From assembly GCF_012489685.1 (NCBI RefSeq), contig NC_080044.1, positions 65,086,732-65,150,731 of the forward strand: a stretch of DNA of 64,000 nt, written 5' to 3'. The translations under genes were made by a program, and so were the position numbers. Shown here piece by piece: positions 12,424-24,862 of this stretch (position 1 is the stretch's first letter; each line of letters opens with the position of its first letter). The DNA comes from Lotus japonicus. Taxonomy: Eukaryota > Streptophyta > Magnoliopsida > Fabales > Fabaceae. The notes below the pieces were generated by a model, which was not told where the DNA came from, did no database searches, and worked only from the letters and a program-made list of their open reading frames with translations.

Positions 12424-14004
12424 GTGATCGACATTGTACCCGGAACCGGACCGATCTCGATCGCACCTTACCGTATGGCACCTGCAGAGCCAGTAGAGTT
12501 GAAGTCTCAGTTAGAGGATCTTTCGGCAAAGGGATTCATTCAACCAAGTGTCTCACCGTGGGGAGCGCCAGTGCTTTTAGTCAAGAAGAAAGACGGAAAG
12601 TCTAGATTGTGTGTGGACTATCGACAACTCAACAAGGCAACGGTCAAGAACAGATACCCATTACCGAGGATAGATGATTTGATGGATCAACTACGAGGGG
12701 CTGCTATATTCTCCAAGATAGACTTGAAGTCAGGCTATCATCAAATCAGAGTGAAGACTGAGGATATACCGAAGACTGCTTTCAGAACTCGCTACGGACA
12801 CTACGAGTACCTAGTGATGTCGTTTGGGGTGACGAATGCACCTACTGTTTTCATGGACTACATGAACCGCATCTTTCATGAGTTCTTGGATCGGTTTGTA
12901 GTGATGTTTATTGACGACATTCTGATCTATTCGAAGGACGCCAAGGAACATGAAGAACATTTGCGCCAAGTTTTACAAGTGTTGCGAGAGAAAAAGCTGT
13001 ACGCGAACCCTTCCAAGTGTGAATTCTGGCTTGAGGAAGTCAACTTCTTAGGCCATGTTATCTCAAAGGAAGGTATAGTTGTGGATCCAGCGAAAGTGGA
13101 GACTGTTTTGGCTTGGGAACAACCGAAGACAGTGACAGAAATCAGAAGTTTCGTGGGTTTAGCTGGATATTATAGACGCTTCATTGAGGGATTTTCCAAG
13201 ATTGTTGGACCTTTGACTCAACTTACGAGGAAGGATCAACCTTTTGCATGGACTGAAGCGTGTGAGACAAGTTTTCAGACCATGAAGGAACGTTTGACGA
13301 CGTCACCTGTGCTTATTTTGCCACAACCGGAGGAACCTTATGAGGTCTACTGTGATGCTTCACATCAAGGCTTGGGAGGTGTACTGATGCAACATCGGAA
13401 AGTGGTGGCTTATGCTTTGAGACAGTTGAAGACTCACGAGAAGAACTACCCGACGCACGATTTGGAGTTAGCTGCCATTGTGTTTTCGCTCAAAATCTGG
13501 AGGCATTACCTCTATGGTTGTACTTTCACGATATTTAGCGATCACAAGAGTCTTAAATACTTGTTCGATCAGAAGGAGCTGAACATGAGACAACGAAGAT
13601 GGATGGAGTTCATCAAGGACTACGAGTTTACGCTGCAATATCACCCTGGGAAGGCAAATGTAGTTGCTGATGCTTTGAGTAGGAAGATGCATGTCTCGTC
13701 AATGATGATTAAAGAGCTGGAGTTGCTGGAGCAATTTCGAGATATGAGTTTGGGTGTGACACCGTCTGAGGGAATGTTGAAGTTCGGTATGATCAGAATC
13801 GTCAGTGGACTGATGGAAGAGATTAGAGAGAAACAATTGCAAGATGCGTTTCTGCTAGAGAAGAGAAACTTAGTGATTCAAGGGAAAGACCCAGAGTTCA
13901 AGATAGGGACTGACAACATCCTACGATGCAAGGACATAGTTTGTGTACCTAACAACCCAGAATTGAGGAGACTGATCATGGATGAAGGACACAAGAGCAA
14001 GTGA
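12424..14004 (+). pseudogene. gypsy reverse transcriptase - RNase H
   Basis: The RT part holds [16 protein letters not shown] near 12590, the [13 protein letters not shown] block near 12714 and catalytic FIDD at 12907-12918. The RNase H part has YCDAS near 13350 and ends with the family's VADALSRK near 13655-13685. Together they make double-stranded element DNA. The frame ends at TGA 14002-14004, inside the conserved linker to integrase, while recognisable sequence carries on downstream in the same frame. It is therefore a premature stop. Start 12424 is only where the open frame begins, not a true initiation site. Confidence 0.92.
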
Positions 14005-15131
14005 AGCATTCATCCTGGAATGACAAAGATGTATCAAGACTTGAAACTGAACTTCTGGTGGCCGGGAATGAAGAAACAAGGGCCGAGTATGTAGCTGCAT
14101 GTTTGACTTGTCAGAAGGCTAAAGTAGAGCATCAGAGACCTGCTGGTATGATACAGAGTTTAGACGTGCCAGAATGGAAATGGGATAACATCTCCATGGA
14201 TTTTGTGGTGGCATTGCCAAGAACACAGAAGAGATACAACTCGATTTGGGTAATCGTGGACCGTTTAACCAAGTTAGCGCATTTTCTACCAGTGAGAACT
14301 ACTTACAACGTGGAAAAGTTGGCTGAGATTTATGTGGCTGAGATTGTGAGACTACACGGAGTTCCGACGAGTATTGTGTCTGATCGTGATCCGAAGTTTA
14401 CATCGCACTTTTGGGGAGCTCTTCATGATGCGTTAGGAACCAAGCTGAGATTGAGTTCGGCGTATCATCCACAAACTGACGAGCAAACAGAGAGAACTAT
14501 TCAGTCGTTAGAGGATCTACTGCGTGCTTGTGTGTTAGACAACAGAGGAAGCTGGGATGATCTCCTGCCATTGATCGAATTCACATACAACAATAGTTTT
14601 CATGCGAGCATTGGGATGGCACCGTATGAAGCTTTGTATGGTCGAAAGTGTAGGACACCGTTGTGTTGGTATCAAGATGGGGAGAGTTTGTTGATTGGGC
14701 CAGAACTTCTGCAACAGACGACTGAGAAGGTTAAGCAGATCAGAGAGAAGATGAGAGCTTCGCAGAGCAGACAGAAGAGTTATGCCGATCAGCGGCGCAG
14801 AACCCTAGAGTTTGAAGAGGGCGACCATGTGTTTTTACGAGTTACTCAAACTACTGGAGTTGGCCGGGCTATTAAGTCAAGGAAGCTCACGCCAAAGTTT
14901 ATTGGACCTTACCAGATAACTCGCCGTGTTGGGCCAGTTGCGTATCAGATTGCGCTACCACCGTTTCTTTCCAACATTCACGATGTATTTCATGTGTCGC
15001 AGTTGAGGAAGTACATTTCAGACCTGATTCATGTAATCGAGCCAGACAACGTTGAACTGAAGGATGATTTGACTTTTGAGGCACCGCCGGTCAGCATTGG
15101 GGACAGAAGACATAGCTTTGTGCTTCGTTAG
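14005..15131 (+). pseudogene. gypsy integrase, 3'-truncated
   Basis: A zinc-binding linker (CLTCQKAK) starts near 14099, after a frameshift at about 14066-14083. Catalytic core motifs SMDFV (near 14196), VSDRDPKF (near 14379) and a QTER Glu (near 14484) follow. A C-terminal KLTPKFIGPY domain lies near 14880 and a chromodomain-like lead VFHVSQLRKY near 14990. Similarity stops near 15105. The rest of the chromodomain, the polypurine tract and the 3' LTR are missing. The element cannot be complete. Confidence 0.9.
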
Positions 15132-15695
15132 TTGGTTAGAAAACTGGAAGTCATCTTCAGATTTTGATTATAATTTCATCATAGCTGGCTAACTTAACCG
15201 ATATTAGTCAAGTAGTCATTTAGATCGACCAAAATGGTATCGAGTCGTGCTTGTATGAACTTACTAGAAAAGTGTCAATTAACATACGAATTTGGTTTTC
15301 AGTTTGAAAGTCTGTTTGAGACATTAGAATTCAAAGTCATATATTCCAACACCCCAAACGTGAAAGAGGCTTTGAACCTCCATTAGATGAAAACAATTTC
15401 AAACTAAAAACCAAACAACACTTAGCGTCTTATTTGACAAAAGAAATAACATTATTCAATGACGTGTTTCACATTCCAAATTTCCATTTTGATGTGAGCC
15501 ACACACACAAGGTCCTCCGTGTCCACCTTGTAAAACATCAACAAAACACACACACAAAAATGCCTTGTGTGATGTTCATGTTATGGCACTACCAAAACAA
15601 CACCATACACTGATCCTTCTTCTTCACCTCCTCTTAATCACTTTCCCTTTTCTTCCATTCTTCCTGCAACTGCAACCAACTTGAATACTCACAAA
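15132..15695 (+). promoter_or_regulatory. Upstream region and 5' UTR of the PHT4-type gene
   Basis: This is the only sequence between the truncated gypsy element and the transporter start, so the core promoter and leader should lie here. It has CA-rich stretches (15500-15560) and a CT-rich leader (15615-15665). I found no convincing TATA box. Confidence 0.45.
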
Positions 15696-18600
15696 ATGGC
15701 CAACTTCACTCTCAGGCCAAATAACTCATGCTTCTTCACCCAAACTCACCGACCACACTCACACACCCCTCTTATCCAAACCTCTTTTCAACGCTTTCAC
15801 TTCCACCTCTCAGCACCTTCCAACCTCAGACTCAGAACTGTATGCAAGAGCACTCAGCAAAATGTGGAAGAAGCACAGAGAGTGTCAGAAGCCAAGGCCA
15901 AAGCTCTCACTGACCTTGATGACCTGCAGAATTTGTCAGGTAACTGGCCACCTTGGAAGAATCTTCCTTCTAGATACAAAATCATCGGCACCACATCGTT
16001 GGCCTTTGTTATCTGCAACATGGACAAGGTTGTTGCTTTCTTCCTTTTTTCAAGTTTTACTTTCCTTTCTTACAACCCCAGAAGCAGAAACTGGTTTTCC
16101 ATCTCAATTTAGTGCTAAAGGAAAAAGCTTTATTCAAATGGAATCACTTCTGAATTGGGTTTCTGGTGGGGCTTGGTTTTAATGAACTTTATTAGATGTT
16201 TCTGATTATTTAAGAAAGTACTGATTTTTAATTTAAATATTATTTTTTTGTGTGTTTAACTTAAGAGCATTGTTGGCATTCTCATTGATTTGATTTGGTG
16301 CAGGTGAACTTGAGTATTGCTATAATTCCAATGTCTCATCAATTTGGGTGGAACTCATCAACTGCAGGGTTGGTTCAGTCCTCATTCTTCTGGGGTTATG
16401 CATTGAGTCAGCTGCCTGGGGGTTGGCTAGCCAAGATATTTGGGGGCAGGTTAGTTACTAGTGCAGACTATAGAAGTTTTTTATATCCTTGACCTTGTTG
16501 CTCTTTGCTAAAGATTTCTGAATTTTTATGTCTAGAATTTTGAAGGATGGGGCCCCAATTACAAACATACCAAATGTATTTATAAATAAAGTAGAAATTT
16601 AATTGCATGGGCCTGCTTGTTTGGAAATTATTCTACAATTGATTCTCTAGGAAAAATCAAATCTAGTGAGTAGCTTCTGAGTGCTAGAATTGATTATGGG
16701 GAAAGAGAAGATGTGGAAAATGAGTGTGGAACTCATTAGAATAAAGCATAAATTAAGCTGGTCGCTTTAACTTGATCAATATAGTGTTTATATAGGGCAG
16801 AGCAATCTCACCCTAAGCTAGCTTGTGGGGGAGAGTTAGGCGTAAACCAAATTCTAAGATGGTATATCAGAGTCTATCCTAGATCCATTTATTGGAGACC
16901 ACCCATATATGGACCACTCACAAATATTCATTCCTGCAAATTTCACGCTTTATGTCCAGCCTTGAGCATGAGGAGGTATGTTGAGAAGTTCTACATGGAC
17001 TAGAGATATGACCAAATAAGTGTTTATAGAGAGTAGAGCAATCCTAACTCCTAAGCTAGTTATTGGTGTAGACTTAGGCCTAACACAAATTCTAAGATGA
17101 TATCGGTAAAAGAATAGTGCCTTTATTCCTGCTTTATGTCTAAGTTTACTTTCATGTTTCTTTAATTCGTTACTCCCTCCGTCCCTTATAATAGGGGTCG
17201 GAGGGAGTATTTTCTACTCAGAAAATTTTATCTTGTCTACATTTATATTCTGGAAGGAACAGAGAAATTTGTTTTGGAACGCCAAATTTTAGCATATTTT
17301 CTTCTACAAAATAGTACTTTTCGTCTTTGATCCACCGCTTTGACAATCATCCACTTCGTACACCTTTCCTACTCTATAAATATGATGCATACATCTCACG
17401 TTTAAAAGTCAGGATGATTATTAATTTTTTTAAATTTTGGTCTTGAATGAAATTCAGGTGTCATTTAGTAAGTAAAATCTGGAACTGGAACCCTTTATGA
17501 AATTCAGGTATCTGTAAAACAAAAACAAAAAAATTAATTTTTTTAATGCACTTTTCCTCACATTTTGCTACCTGATCAAATTATACTTATGTTCCAAGGA
17601 AAGATGCAAGATTAAACTGAGATATCTAAAAGATGCCATTTGTCCTACCTACTATATTATTTACAAATCATCAGCTAAACATTCTTTATTCTATCATCTA
17701 TAACTTCCTTTTATAAAATGAGAGTCAATTGAGTAACTCATGTTCAAGTCTTAAAGAAAGAGATGGTAATTAGACAAACATTTCGTTCAGAGTTGGTACT
17801 ACATACTTTAGTCTCAGTTTTGGGCTTATGATGATGCAATGTTATCTTTCTGTTTCAGAAAAGTTCTTCAAGTTGGAGTATTGATATGGTCTGTGGCTAC
17901 AGCTTGTGTTCCTTTTCTTGCTGGATATATGCCTGGTTTAGCATTGTCAAGAATTTTGGTCAGTAAATTTATTGTCTTTTTTCCTAATGCAGAACTTTTC
18001 CCTTACTTTTCAGATTTAATGTCTGCTCATGTCTGAATCCTTAATTAAGATCACAGGATGTCATGATTTTATTGTGTTTCCACCGGATGTTCTATCAACT
18101 GTAGTTAGTGTATATGTCGTGTTTCTTACTTTTTTTATGTGTACTTATTTCTATTTAACTCAACCTGGTTTGCATTCAACATGCTTTTCAACATTATTAA
18201 GCACTTCCCTTCTGTTGCATATCTAGGTTGGGATAGGCGAAGGTGTTTCACCATCTGCTGCTACTGATCTCATTGCCAGGCATGTAAACATCCAAATACG
18301 TATTTGGTTCAAATTGATGCTCTGTTGATTTGTATGCTTATTATGTAATTTGATTATTTACTTATCTTCTGCTTACTTTTTAATGAGTATATTGATTTTT
18401 AGATTATTTTCCTTTTAACTATAATTACTTGACACTTTTAGTTTCTCACCTAAAACAAGTTTTGTGGCAAAAAAAGAGACAGAACACTAAGAAATTGTTT
18501 GGATGTGGACAAATCTTTTAACCATTTCACTCACCTATCCACACAACTCAATCCCAAAATTTGTAAAACCATATTGCTTTAGTTGTTTAGGGTCAGTTCC

Positions 18601-21600
18601 AAAGTACCACACCATTTTTTCATCATTAAGGCTGTTTTTTTATCAATTTTTTTAGAAAAGTCTAACTTCTGATGAAATACTTGCTTCCTACCTCCGCCAA
18701 CTACATGCGGAATTACAACTTACACTTAAAGCTTGTGTACGTGTTTTTAGATTTGATTATAGATCTTGGTCTTTTAAGTTGTAAGCAAATAAAGTAGTTT
18801 TGAGTGCCAGTTGTAATATTTTTCTCCCTTTTGATTGGTAAGCTTCATCGCCGTGTGCAGGTTAATACCATTGGAGGAGCGCTCGCGGGCAGTAGCATTT
18901 GTGTTTGGGGGCTTGAGTGTTGGAAGTGTTTTGGGGTATGCATTCTCCAGTATGCAGTTGGATATAAATGGAAATAAGAATAACACAGGATTTTATTGTT
19001 TTTTCATTATCAACCCTCACTTTTAACGCTGAGATATCTGTCAGGCTTCTTTTTGCTCCTCCCTTGATCCAAAATCTTGGTTGGGAATCAGTATTCTATG
19101 CATTTGGTCTTTTGGGGATTGCGTGGTAAGTAGAAATAGTTTTTCTTTTTCCCATATCTACTAGTTCATAGCATTGAAGTTCTTCGGATAAACATAATGA
19201 GCTGCAAATAAGGCAGTTTGATTAAAATTATAACATGTGTTATTGCCATGAATTTCGAAGGTTTTTGGGGTTTCAAGTTATTGATGGAGGTGAAACACAA
19301 TTTACTGCAGAATCTCTTTCATGTGAGTACTTGATCTATTTTAGTTTATGATGGTTTCTTAATTTGAACTAAAACAGTTTGTTACTGAGTGAATGATGAT
19401 AAATTACACCCTTCTCGTTGGAAAAGTTTTACAATCTTTTAGGCTTCATGGAATGCTGGAGTTTAAATTTTATAAGTTCATATCTAGTTTATCATCCAAT
19501 CTATTGCAAACATTTTGTTTTTGTTAGAAAACACTTTGGACCTCCTCCTCATTTCCTGCCTGCTTAAACTGGCTTGTTTGAGGGTGTCACCTTTGTTTTC
19601 ATCTCCACCACAACTGCTGCAAAATGATCGTTGACGCACCACCTCATAGCCTTGTATGTAACGTTTACACATCTTGTGGTTCGGTGCTTACCATAATACT
19701 CTATCTATAAGTCATAATCTAGAAGTTTTTCTTGTCTCTTTATATAGGTCACTTTAGAAATCTATGAAGCATTTTGGTGTTTGGTGCTCTATAGATCTCT
19801 TTTATAGGTCTCTTCATACTTGTTTGCTGCTAGCATTTAGTTTTAAACGATTGGATTTGCTGCTAGACCAATCTGGGTTTCCTTTTTTTGCTGATATAGG
19901 ATTTTCGTGTGCCTGCCTTGAGTTTATTCTATTCTAGAGTCGGTCCTTCAAGTGAGTCATCAAGTAAATCATCAAGTTGGTATTAAAGCTCCTGATCTGG
20001 GACTCTACTTCTACTTTCGTGCTGAAATGTCAACCCTAGGTTGCTTTCATTGCAGCCGTCTTGGGTTGTTTGACTTGTTTATCTTTCGGAACCTTCATTG
20101 TGCCTATTTTGAAGGGCTTCCACTTAGAACGCCATTGACCACAGCACCATCAGCTGCTGCTTTTTTGAGTAGTGACTATACCCAAAAGTTACTCTCCTTG
20201 AGTGTTAGGATATATTAGGGGTGCCTATATAAATAGGCTTAGGCCTAGTAGAATAGTTATGTTGTTGATAGTTATGTGATAATGAAACTCTTCTCTATTC
20301 CCCTATTCTCTCTGATATTCTTCCTCTTTCTCCCTCTCTGATTCTTGGTCGTAACATTGAGAATGGTCAGAACCCATAATTTCACAGCCATCGGTCCACT
20401 CACATGCACTTACAGCAAAAGTCGTCTTGTCAGCATATAAGTGGACTAGTCCTCATGGTCATATAAGCCTGCATATTCATAAAAAAAACTGTCTTTTCTG
20501 TTCAGTTCAAGGCTTTCATTATTTGTTTACTTATTTTGAGCCGTATAGTTCAATTGGTTGTTTTCTACTTCTGACTTTGATTGTCTCACAGCATCCCGAG
20601 GCACCATGACAAGATCGTGGAAAACATCTCTAAAAGAATTGAATGGCTCATTGAAGGTATGGGTAAAAAAAAAATTGAACTTCTTTTGTGTCTTCTTCAA
20701 GGGGAGTGGAATTCCAAAATGGAACTTTGTTTTGTGTCTTGTTCTTAATATGCAGGATGTTCCATGGAAAGCCTTTTTCCAAAGCCGTGCTGTGTGGGCA
20801 ATGATATATGCTCATTTCTGCGGTAGCTGGGGTCACTATACCTGTCTTTCATGGCTTCCCACATATTTTAGGTACCTTTCAGCATTTAATGCTTTGCATG
20901 TTTCTACTTTTTGCTATCTTTTGTTGCAGCCCGGTTATCAGGAGGTTCATTGAGATTTTTCGCACTAATAATTTGATTCTTTGTTTTTTTGAGTTAAACA
21001 CATACTTATCGAGCATATTTCAAGATAAAGAAATTTAATTTAATTAAATTATCATATCACGGATATGAAATAAAGGTGCTGGTTTCAACTTACATACACA
21101 TAAACTGGAACCAAACTTACTTTTATTGCATTTTAGAATTTTATATTCTGAGTAAATTTGAAATTTGTTTGACGACGTTATGTAGAGCCCTATTGCTTTT
21201 GGATGATATGATACTATATTTTTCTGCTGATCATGTTAATATTTATTAATTTCGGAAATAAGAAGCTAAAATAATTATAAATAATTTATAAATAAGGTTT
21301 GGCCATTAGATCATGTGAATCAAGAATAATAAATTCTATAGTTCTCTCACTTAAAGTTCCACGGGTGCGTTCTGGATTCCTGAAGTTGTGAAGTTCTTTC
21401 TATTTTCTCCTTCAATGCTTAGAAAGAACTGATACCAGTAACGAATTTTCTCGTATCAAAACAGTTTTGATTTAAGACCTTTTTGCACTTAGGTGATAGT
21501 TTTGACATATTTATGCATCATTCAAACCTCCTTGTGGTTTGCATCCGCTGCCTGAGCCATGGAAACCTCTACAGTGCCTTGAAAAGACCCAAGTTTTCTT

Positions 21601-23986
21601 TATTATGGCTCATCATTACTTAGTAGAGACTCTGCATAATAATGGTCACTGACAGTCATTTGACTAAAGCTAAGTTATGAAAAAAATTGTGTGAGGGATT
21701 AGACAGTTTTGTGTTTTACATGATCATCAATTAAGATTTATTTTTAAATTTGTTCAGAACTTTTAATTCTAGCATTATTTACGGTTTTGACCCAATGGAG
21801 AATCTAATTCGTCCATCTTTTGATATGTAGTGAGGCGCTGAACCTAAATCTGACAGAAGCGGCTTGGGTACGATTAATATTCTTTTTTCTTTCTTGTTTT
21901 ACTTTTAGCTGATCCAGTTTCTTCATACTTCAGAAGGAAAATGAACTACTTTTATTCTTTACGTTTGGTTTTGACTGATAGGATGTGCAGTAAGCTATTT
22001 TCAACGATAAAAATAAACTCGAGACTCAATACATTGATGTTAGTTCAAAATGGATTACACATCCATCATCCATTTTAGTAGTTGTTGTAAACAAGTGGTG
22101 TTACATGCTTCAAAACTCATTACATTGATAAAAGATAAAAAAAATTACATATAATTCGTTCGGCATATTTTAGCCTTCATACTAATAGTTGGGCGTGTGT
22201 TCAAAGGATTTTATTAAAGACCCTTCCTTAATATGATATGACATTGCTTTTTCAATAAATATGAAAGAAAATCATTTTAAAACATTGCATAAAATTATTC
22301 TTTTGAGAGGAAGCAGGCCCAAGTCACATACATACCTAAAAATTGAGTTCCTAACCATTTCAGGTGTCTATTCTTCCGCCAATGGCTTCAGTATTTGTGA
22401 CTAGTATTGCAGCACAGTTAGCTGACAGCTTGATTTCAAGAGGAGTTGAAACCACTACGGTATGAGAGGCATTGGAGCATCCTCAAATCACTTATTGTTA
22501 TATATTATATGAATAATCACCACGCATGATATAGTTGACATCATTTTGTCCAAAGGAGTTGATTTCATGTTTTGTAGCCACGATTAATGCTAAATTTTGC
22601 ATCTAAGTTGGATTGGATGTAGACACAGTAGCTTGACTTTTATTCTGAATTTCTTGGTTGCCTGAATTTGTCTTAAATATTTATATCCATAGGTTCGAAA
22701 GATCTGCCAGTCAATTGGATTTTTGTCGCCTGCACTCTGCATGACTCTTTCCTCGCTAGACCTAGGGTTACCACCTTGGGAGGTTGTGGGCATTCTAACA
22801 GCTGGTTTAGCTCTCTCAAGCTTCGCCCTGTCAGGTACTAAGATAATCCTTTAAATATACTTTATATGCTTTTCTTGGCCTTGACTTTCTGTGTATTTAT
22901 CTGCTTTGGCAGGACTTTATTGTACCCATCAAGACATATCACCAGAATATGCAAGTGTACTTCTGGTATATTTTCTTACACTTCTTAAACTCTTATATCA
23001 TACAATGTAGGTTCTAAGAAGGCATTTTGGCAAAGTATCCTGAAAAACAATATATCCCTGATTCTCAAGATATTTTTGTATACCCTTCATTAATTTTGAG
23101 CAGTCTGAAAAGACGTCGTGAAGAAGGATGCATGATTTTCTTATCAAATTCGACAGTTGTTCTCTGCATTTACAAAATTGCATTAGTTTAGTTTTTCTAA
23201 TTCAAGAAATTCATTCTTTCAGCTAGCCATTTCATGTTGAGGCGGGCCTTATATATAATGAGTTATAGTTTGTAATTAACTTGTAGATGGACTTTTGCTC
23301 CACATTGAAGAGTATCAGATATTCCCAATTAAAAATAAAGAACCTCCTTCGCCTATGTTATCTAGGACTACAAAGAAAAGGCTACTTTCTCCTAGATTAA
23401 AGTTCCATATGAATGTGGACCAAAGAGCACTTATTGGAGCTTATCTACTGCTTTTTTATGGTAGATAAGCCCCAATAAGTCCTTTTTGGTCCACATCCAA
23501 ACGGGAACTAAATCATTTTCCTTTTAATGCTGAGAGGTTGGATCCGTATACATGGTTAAAAGCCTTCTTATACTTGTTTTTAATTGTATCTGTCTAACTT
23601 CGATGCAGAGTAAAGTGAGCCATATCCAAAATTATTAGATACACGTGTAGCCTTCACATGCTTATTTTTGGTTGTATCTGACTTTCTTTTTTATTCTGTT
23701 TCTCTTAGGGTATAACTAATACTGTTGGGGCAGTACCTGGAATTGTAGGTGTAGCCCTCACCGGCTATCTTCTTGATTCAACTCATTCTTGGAGTGTAAG
23801 TTGCTGCTAATGTTTTTTTTCCCTAATTGTTTGGCGCACATATAATTCTGTATTTGATTTATTTTTCATCTCTATACCATGTAGATGTCACTGTTTGCTC
23901 CATCAATCTTCTTCTATTTGACCGGTACCGTTGTATGGTTAGTGTTCGCGAGCAGCAAGCCTCAAAGTTTTTCTGAGCAAGACTGA
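15696..23986 (+). CDS. PHT4;5: Plastid PHT4-family anion/phosphate transporter (MFS), 15 exons, 515 aa
   Basis: Exons: 15696-16028, 16304-16449, 17859-17958, 18227-18279, 18861-18935, 19045-19125, 19261-19322, 20592-20656, 20756-20871, 21831-21867, 22364-22459, 22693-22834, 22913-22965, 23709-23795, 23885-23986. Phases agree throughout. The first 55 or so residues are Ser/Thr/His-rich and without acids, as in a chloroplast transit peptide. An MFS body with about 12 membrane spans follows (CNMDKVNLSIAIIPMS, SSFFWGYALSQLPGGW, GIGEGVSPSAATDLIAR, HFCGSWGHYTCLSWLPTYF, GLYCTHQDISPEYASVL). PHT4 proteins move phosphate or organic anions across plastid membranes. Sequence blocks favour the PHT4;5 (ANTR6) subclade over PHT4;1-4, from memory of the family. 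The length matches that family. The intron after exon 4 has a GC donor. Start: the first ATG in the open frame, ahead of the transit peptide. Confidence 0.9.
16614..16745. repeat. Palindromic MITE-like sequence in PHT4 intron 2
   Basis: It holds ttgtttggaaatt, acaattgattct, gtagcttctgag and agaattgattatg. The same word set recurs at 25202-25325 and about 26880-27160 in the heparanase introns. It appears to be one family of short non-coding elements. Ends are not sharp in this copy. Confidence 0.4.
16775..17110. repeat. LTR-element relic, two partial copies, in PHT4 intron 2
   Basis: Two similar blocks at about 16781-16880 and 17009-17105 share gtgtttata, agagcaatc, cctaagctag and caaattctaagatg. 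They end next to PBS-like ggtatatcagag or gatatcgg. The pattern resembles the end of a legume copia LTR followed by a primer-binding site, present twice and decayed. Confidence 0.5.
17171..17209. mobile_element. Stowaway-type MITE remnant
   Basis: tactccctccgtccc and its inverse ggagggagta lie only 39 bp end to end. This is the terminal motif of Stowaway MITEs with nearly all of the interior lost. Confidence 0.65.
19905..20202. other. Possible retroelement fragment in PHT4 intron 7
   Basis: A non-coding stretch begins with repeated atcaagt words and a PBS-like tggtattaaagc near 19978. An open frame at 19952-20218 is not related to the transporter. It may be the 5' internal part of an old LTR element. 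It hosts the solo LTR that follows. Confidence 0.3.
20203..20356 (+). mobile_element. Short solo LTR (154 bp) with 5-bp TSD, PHT4 intron 7
   Basis: It starts tgttaggatatatt and ends cgtaaca, with tgtta/taaca inverted ends. It is flanked by a perfect ttgag on both sides (20198-20202 and 20357-20361). A TATA-like tatataaata lies near 20225 and a CT-rich tail near 20290-20340. The size and form suggest a small copia or TRIM-type LTR left after recombination. Confidence 0.75.
23401..23509. mobile_element. Hairpin MITE in PHT4 intron 13
   Basis: The arms 23401-23449 and 23461-23509 are near-perfect inverted repeats (agttcc, tgtggaccaaa, ttattgg, gcttatctac), separated by an 11-bp loop. taaa stands on both sides of the core, suggesting a Tourist/PIF-like TAA duplication. 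Confidence 0.7.
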
Positions 23987-24862
23987 CTCGTGTTTGGATC
24001 ATTCATTACCCTCAACACAGCCTAGAAAGTCAAAATTTAAGAAAACCTTCATGCTAAACTGATTTTTGAAGAGTATATACAAATCAGGTCATTTTAGTAT
24101 AAAGAAATGATAGCATAGGTACATTACTGGATGTATATTCTTTTTTTTTTCTTTTACTTTAGCTTATTATAGCAGTTGTATATTTTTCTATAGATGATGC
24201 TGGTTGGTCACCAAAAAATGTAGTGACGTGTTGTAAATCTTGGAAAGTCAACAATTTATTGTAGTTTTCCTTTCCTACCAACTTTTGGTGCCTTTGATCA
24301 TTCAATTTCAAGTTTCAACCATACAAGACCTTTTGAAGTCATTTACATCTCACCAAACTTCCATGCAATGGTTTCTGTTTTTCATCTGTTGCCATTTACT
24401 GAAGCATTATTTATGATCAACTTGTCATGGATAACGTACACATACATGCCCCTGACTTATCTCTCAGGCTCTGGTTTTATGATAAAGGATCAAGGAATGT
24501 CCTTGAGATTCCCGTTCTATTGAATTTATTATTTTGGGAATCTTCTTTTGAATGCATTGTTGCAGCTGAATGTCGACATGCAATCAAACATTAGCATTAA
24601 ATGTACAGAGAAAATGACTCATTACCAATGGCAAGAAATTGAACGGTAACTTTCAATTTATATATAAAATTTGAAAATTGTCACAATGGCATTGGGAAAC
24701 AAGCAACACCAATCAAAATCTAGTGCATGACCCCCAAAAAAAATCATGAGAAACTATCAACAAGAAATTGAAATAGACATTTCCCCCGTATTCTATCCCT
24801 TATTTTAAAAAACACTAAGTGAAACCGATTCTCGGTTTCGCCTAGTGCCACTGAGCTTGCTC
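23987..24862. other. Convergent 3' intergenic region
   Basis: It lies between the stop codons of the transporter (+) and the glycosidase (-) and contains both 3' UTRs. It has AT-rich, poly-T (24140-24150) and poly-A (24731-24741) stretches suitable for polyadenylation in both directions. No other gene was seen. Confidence 0.5.

Noticed and set aside
19952..20609. Open frames in PHT4 intron 7 as alternative exons
   Set aside because: They do not fit the MFS fold or splice phases and overlap LTR sequence.
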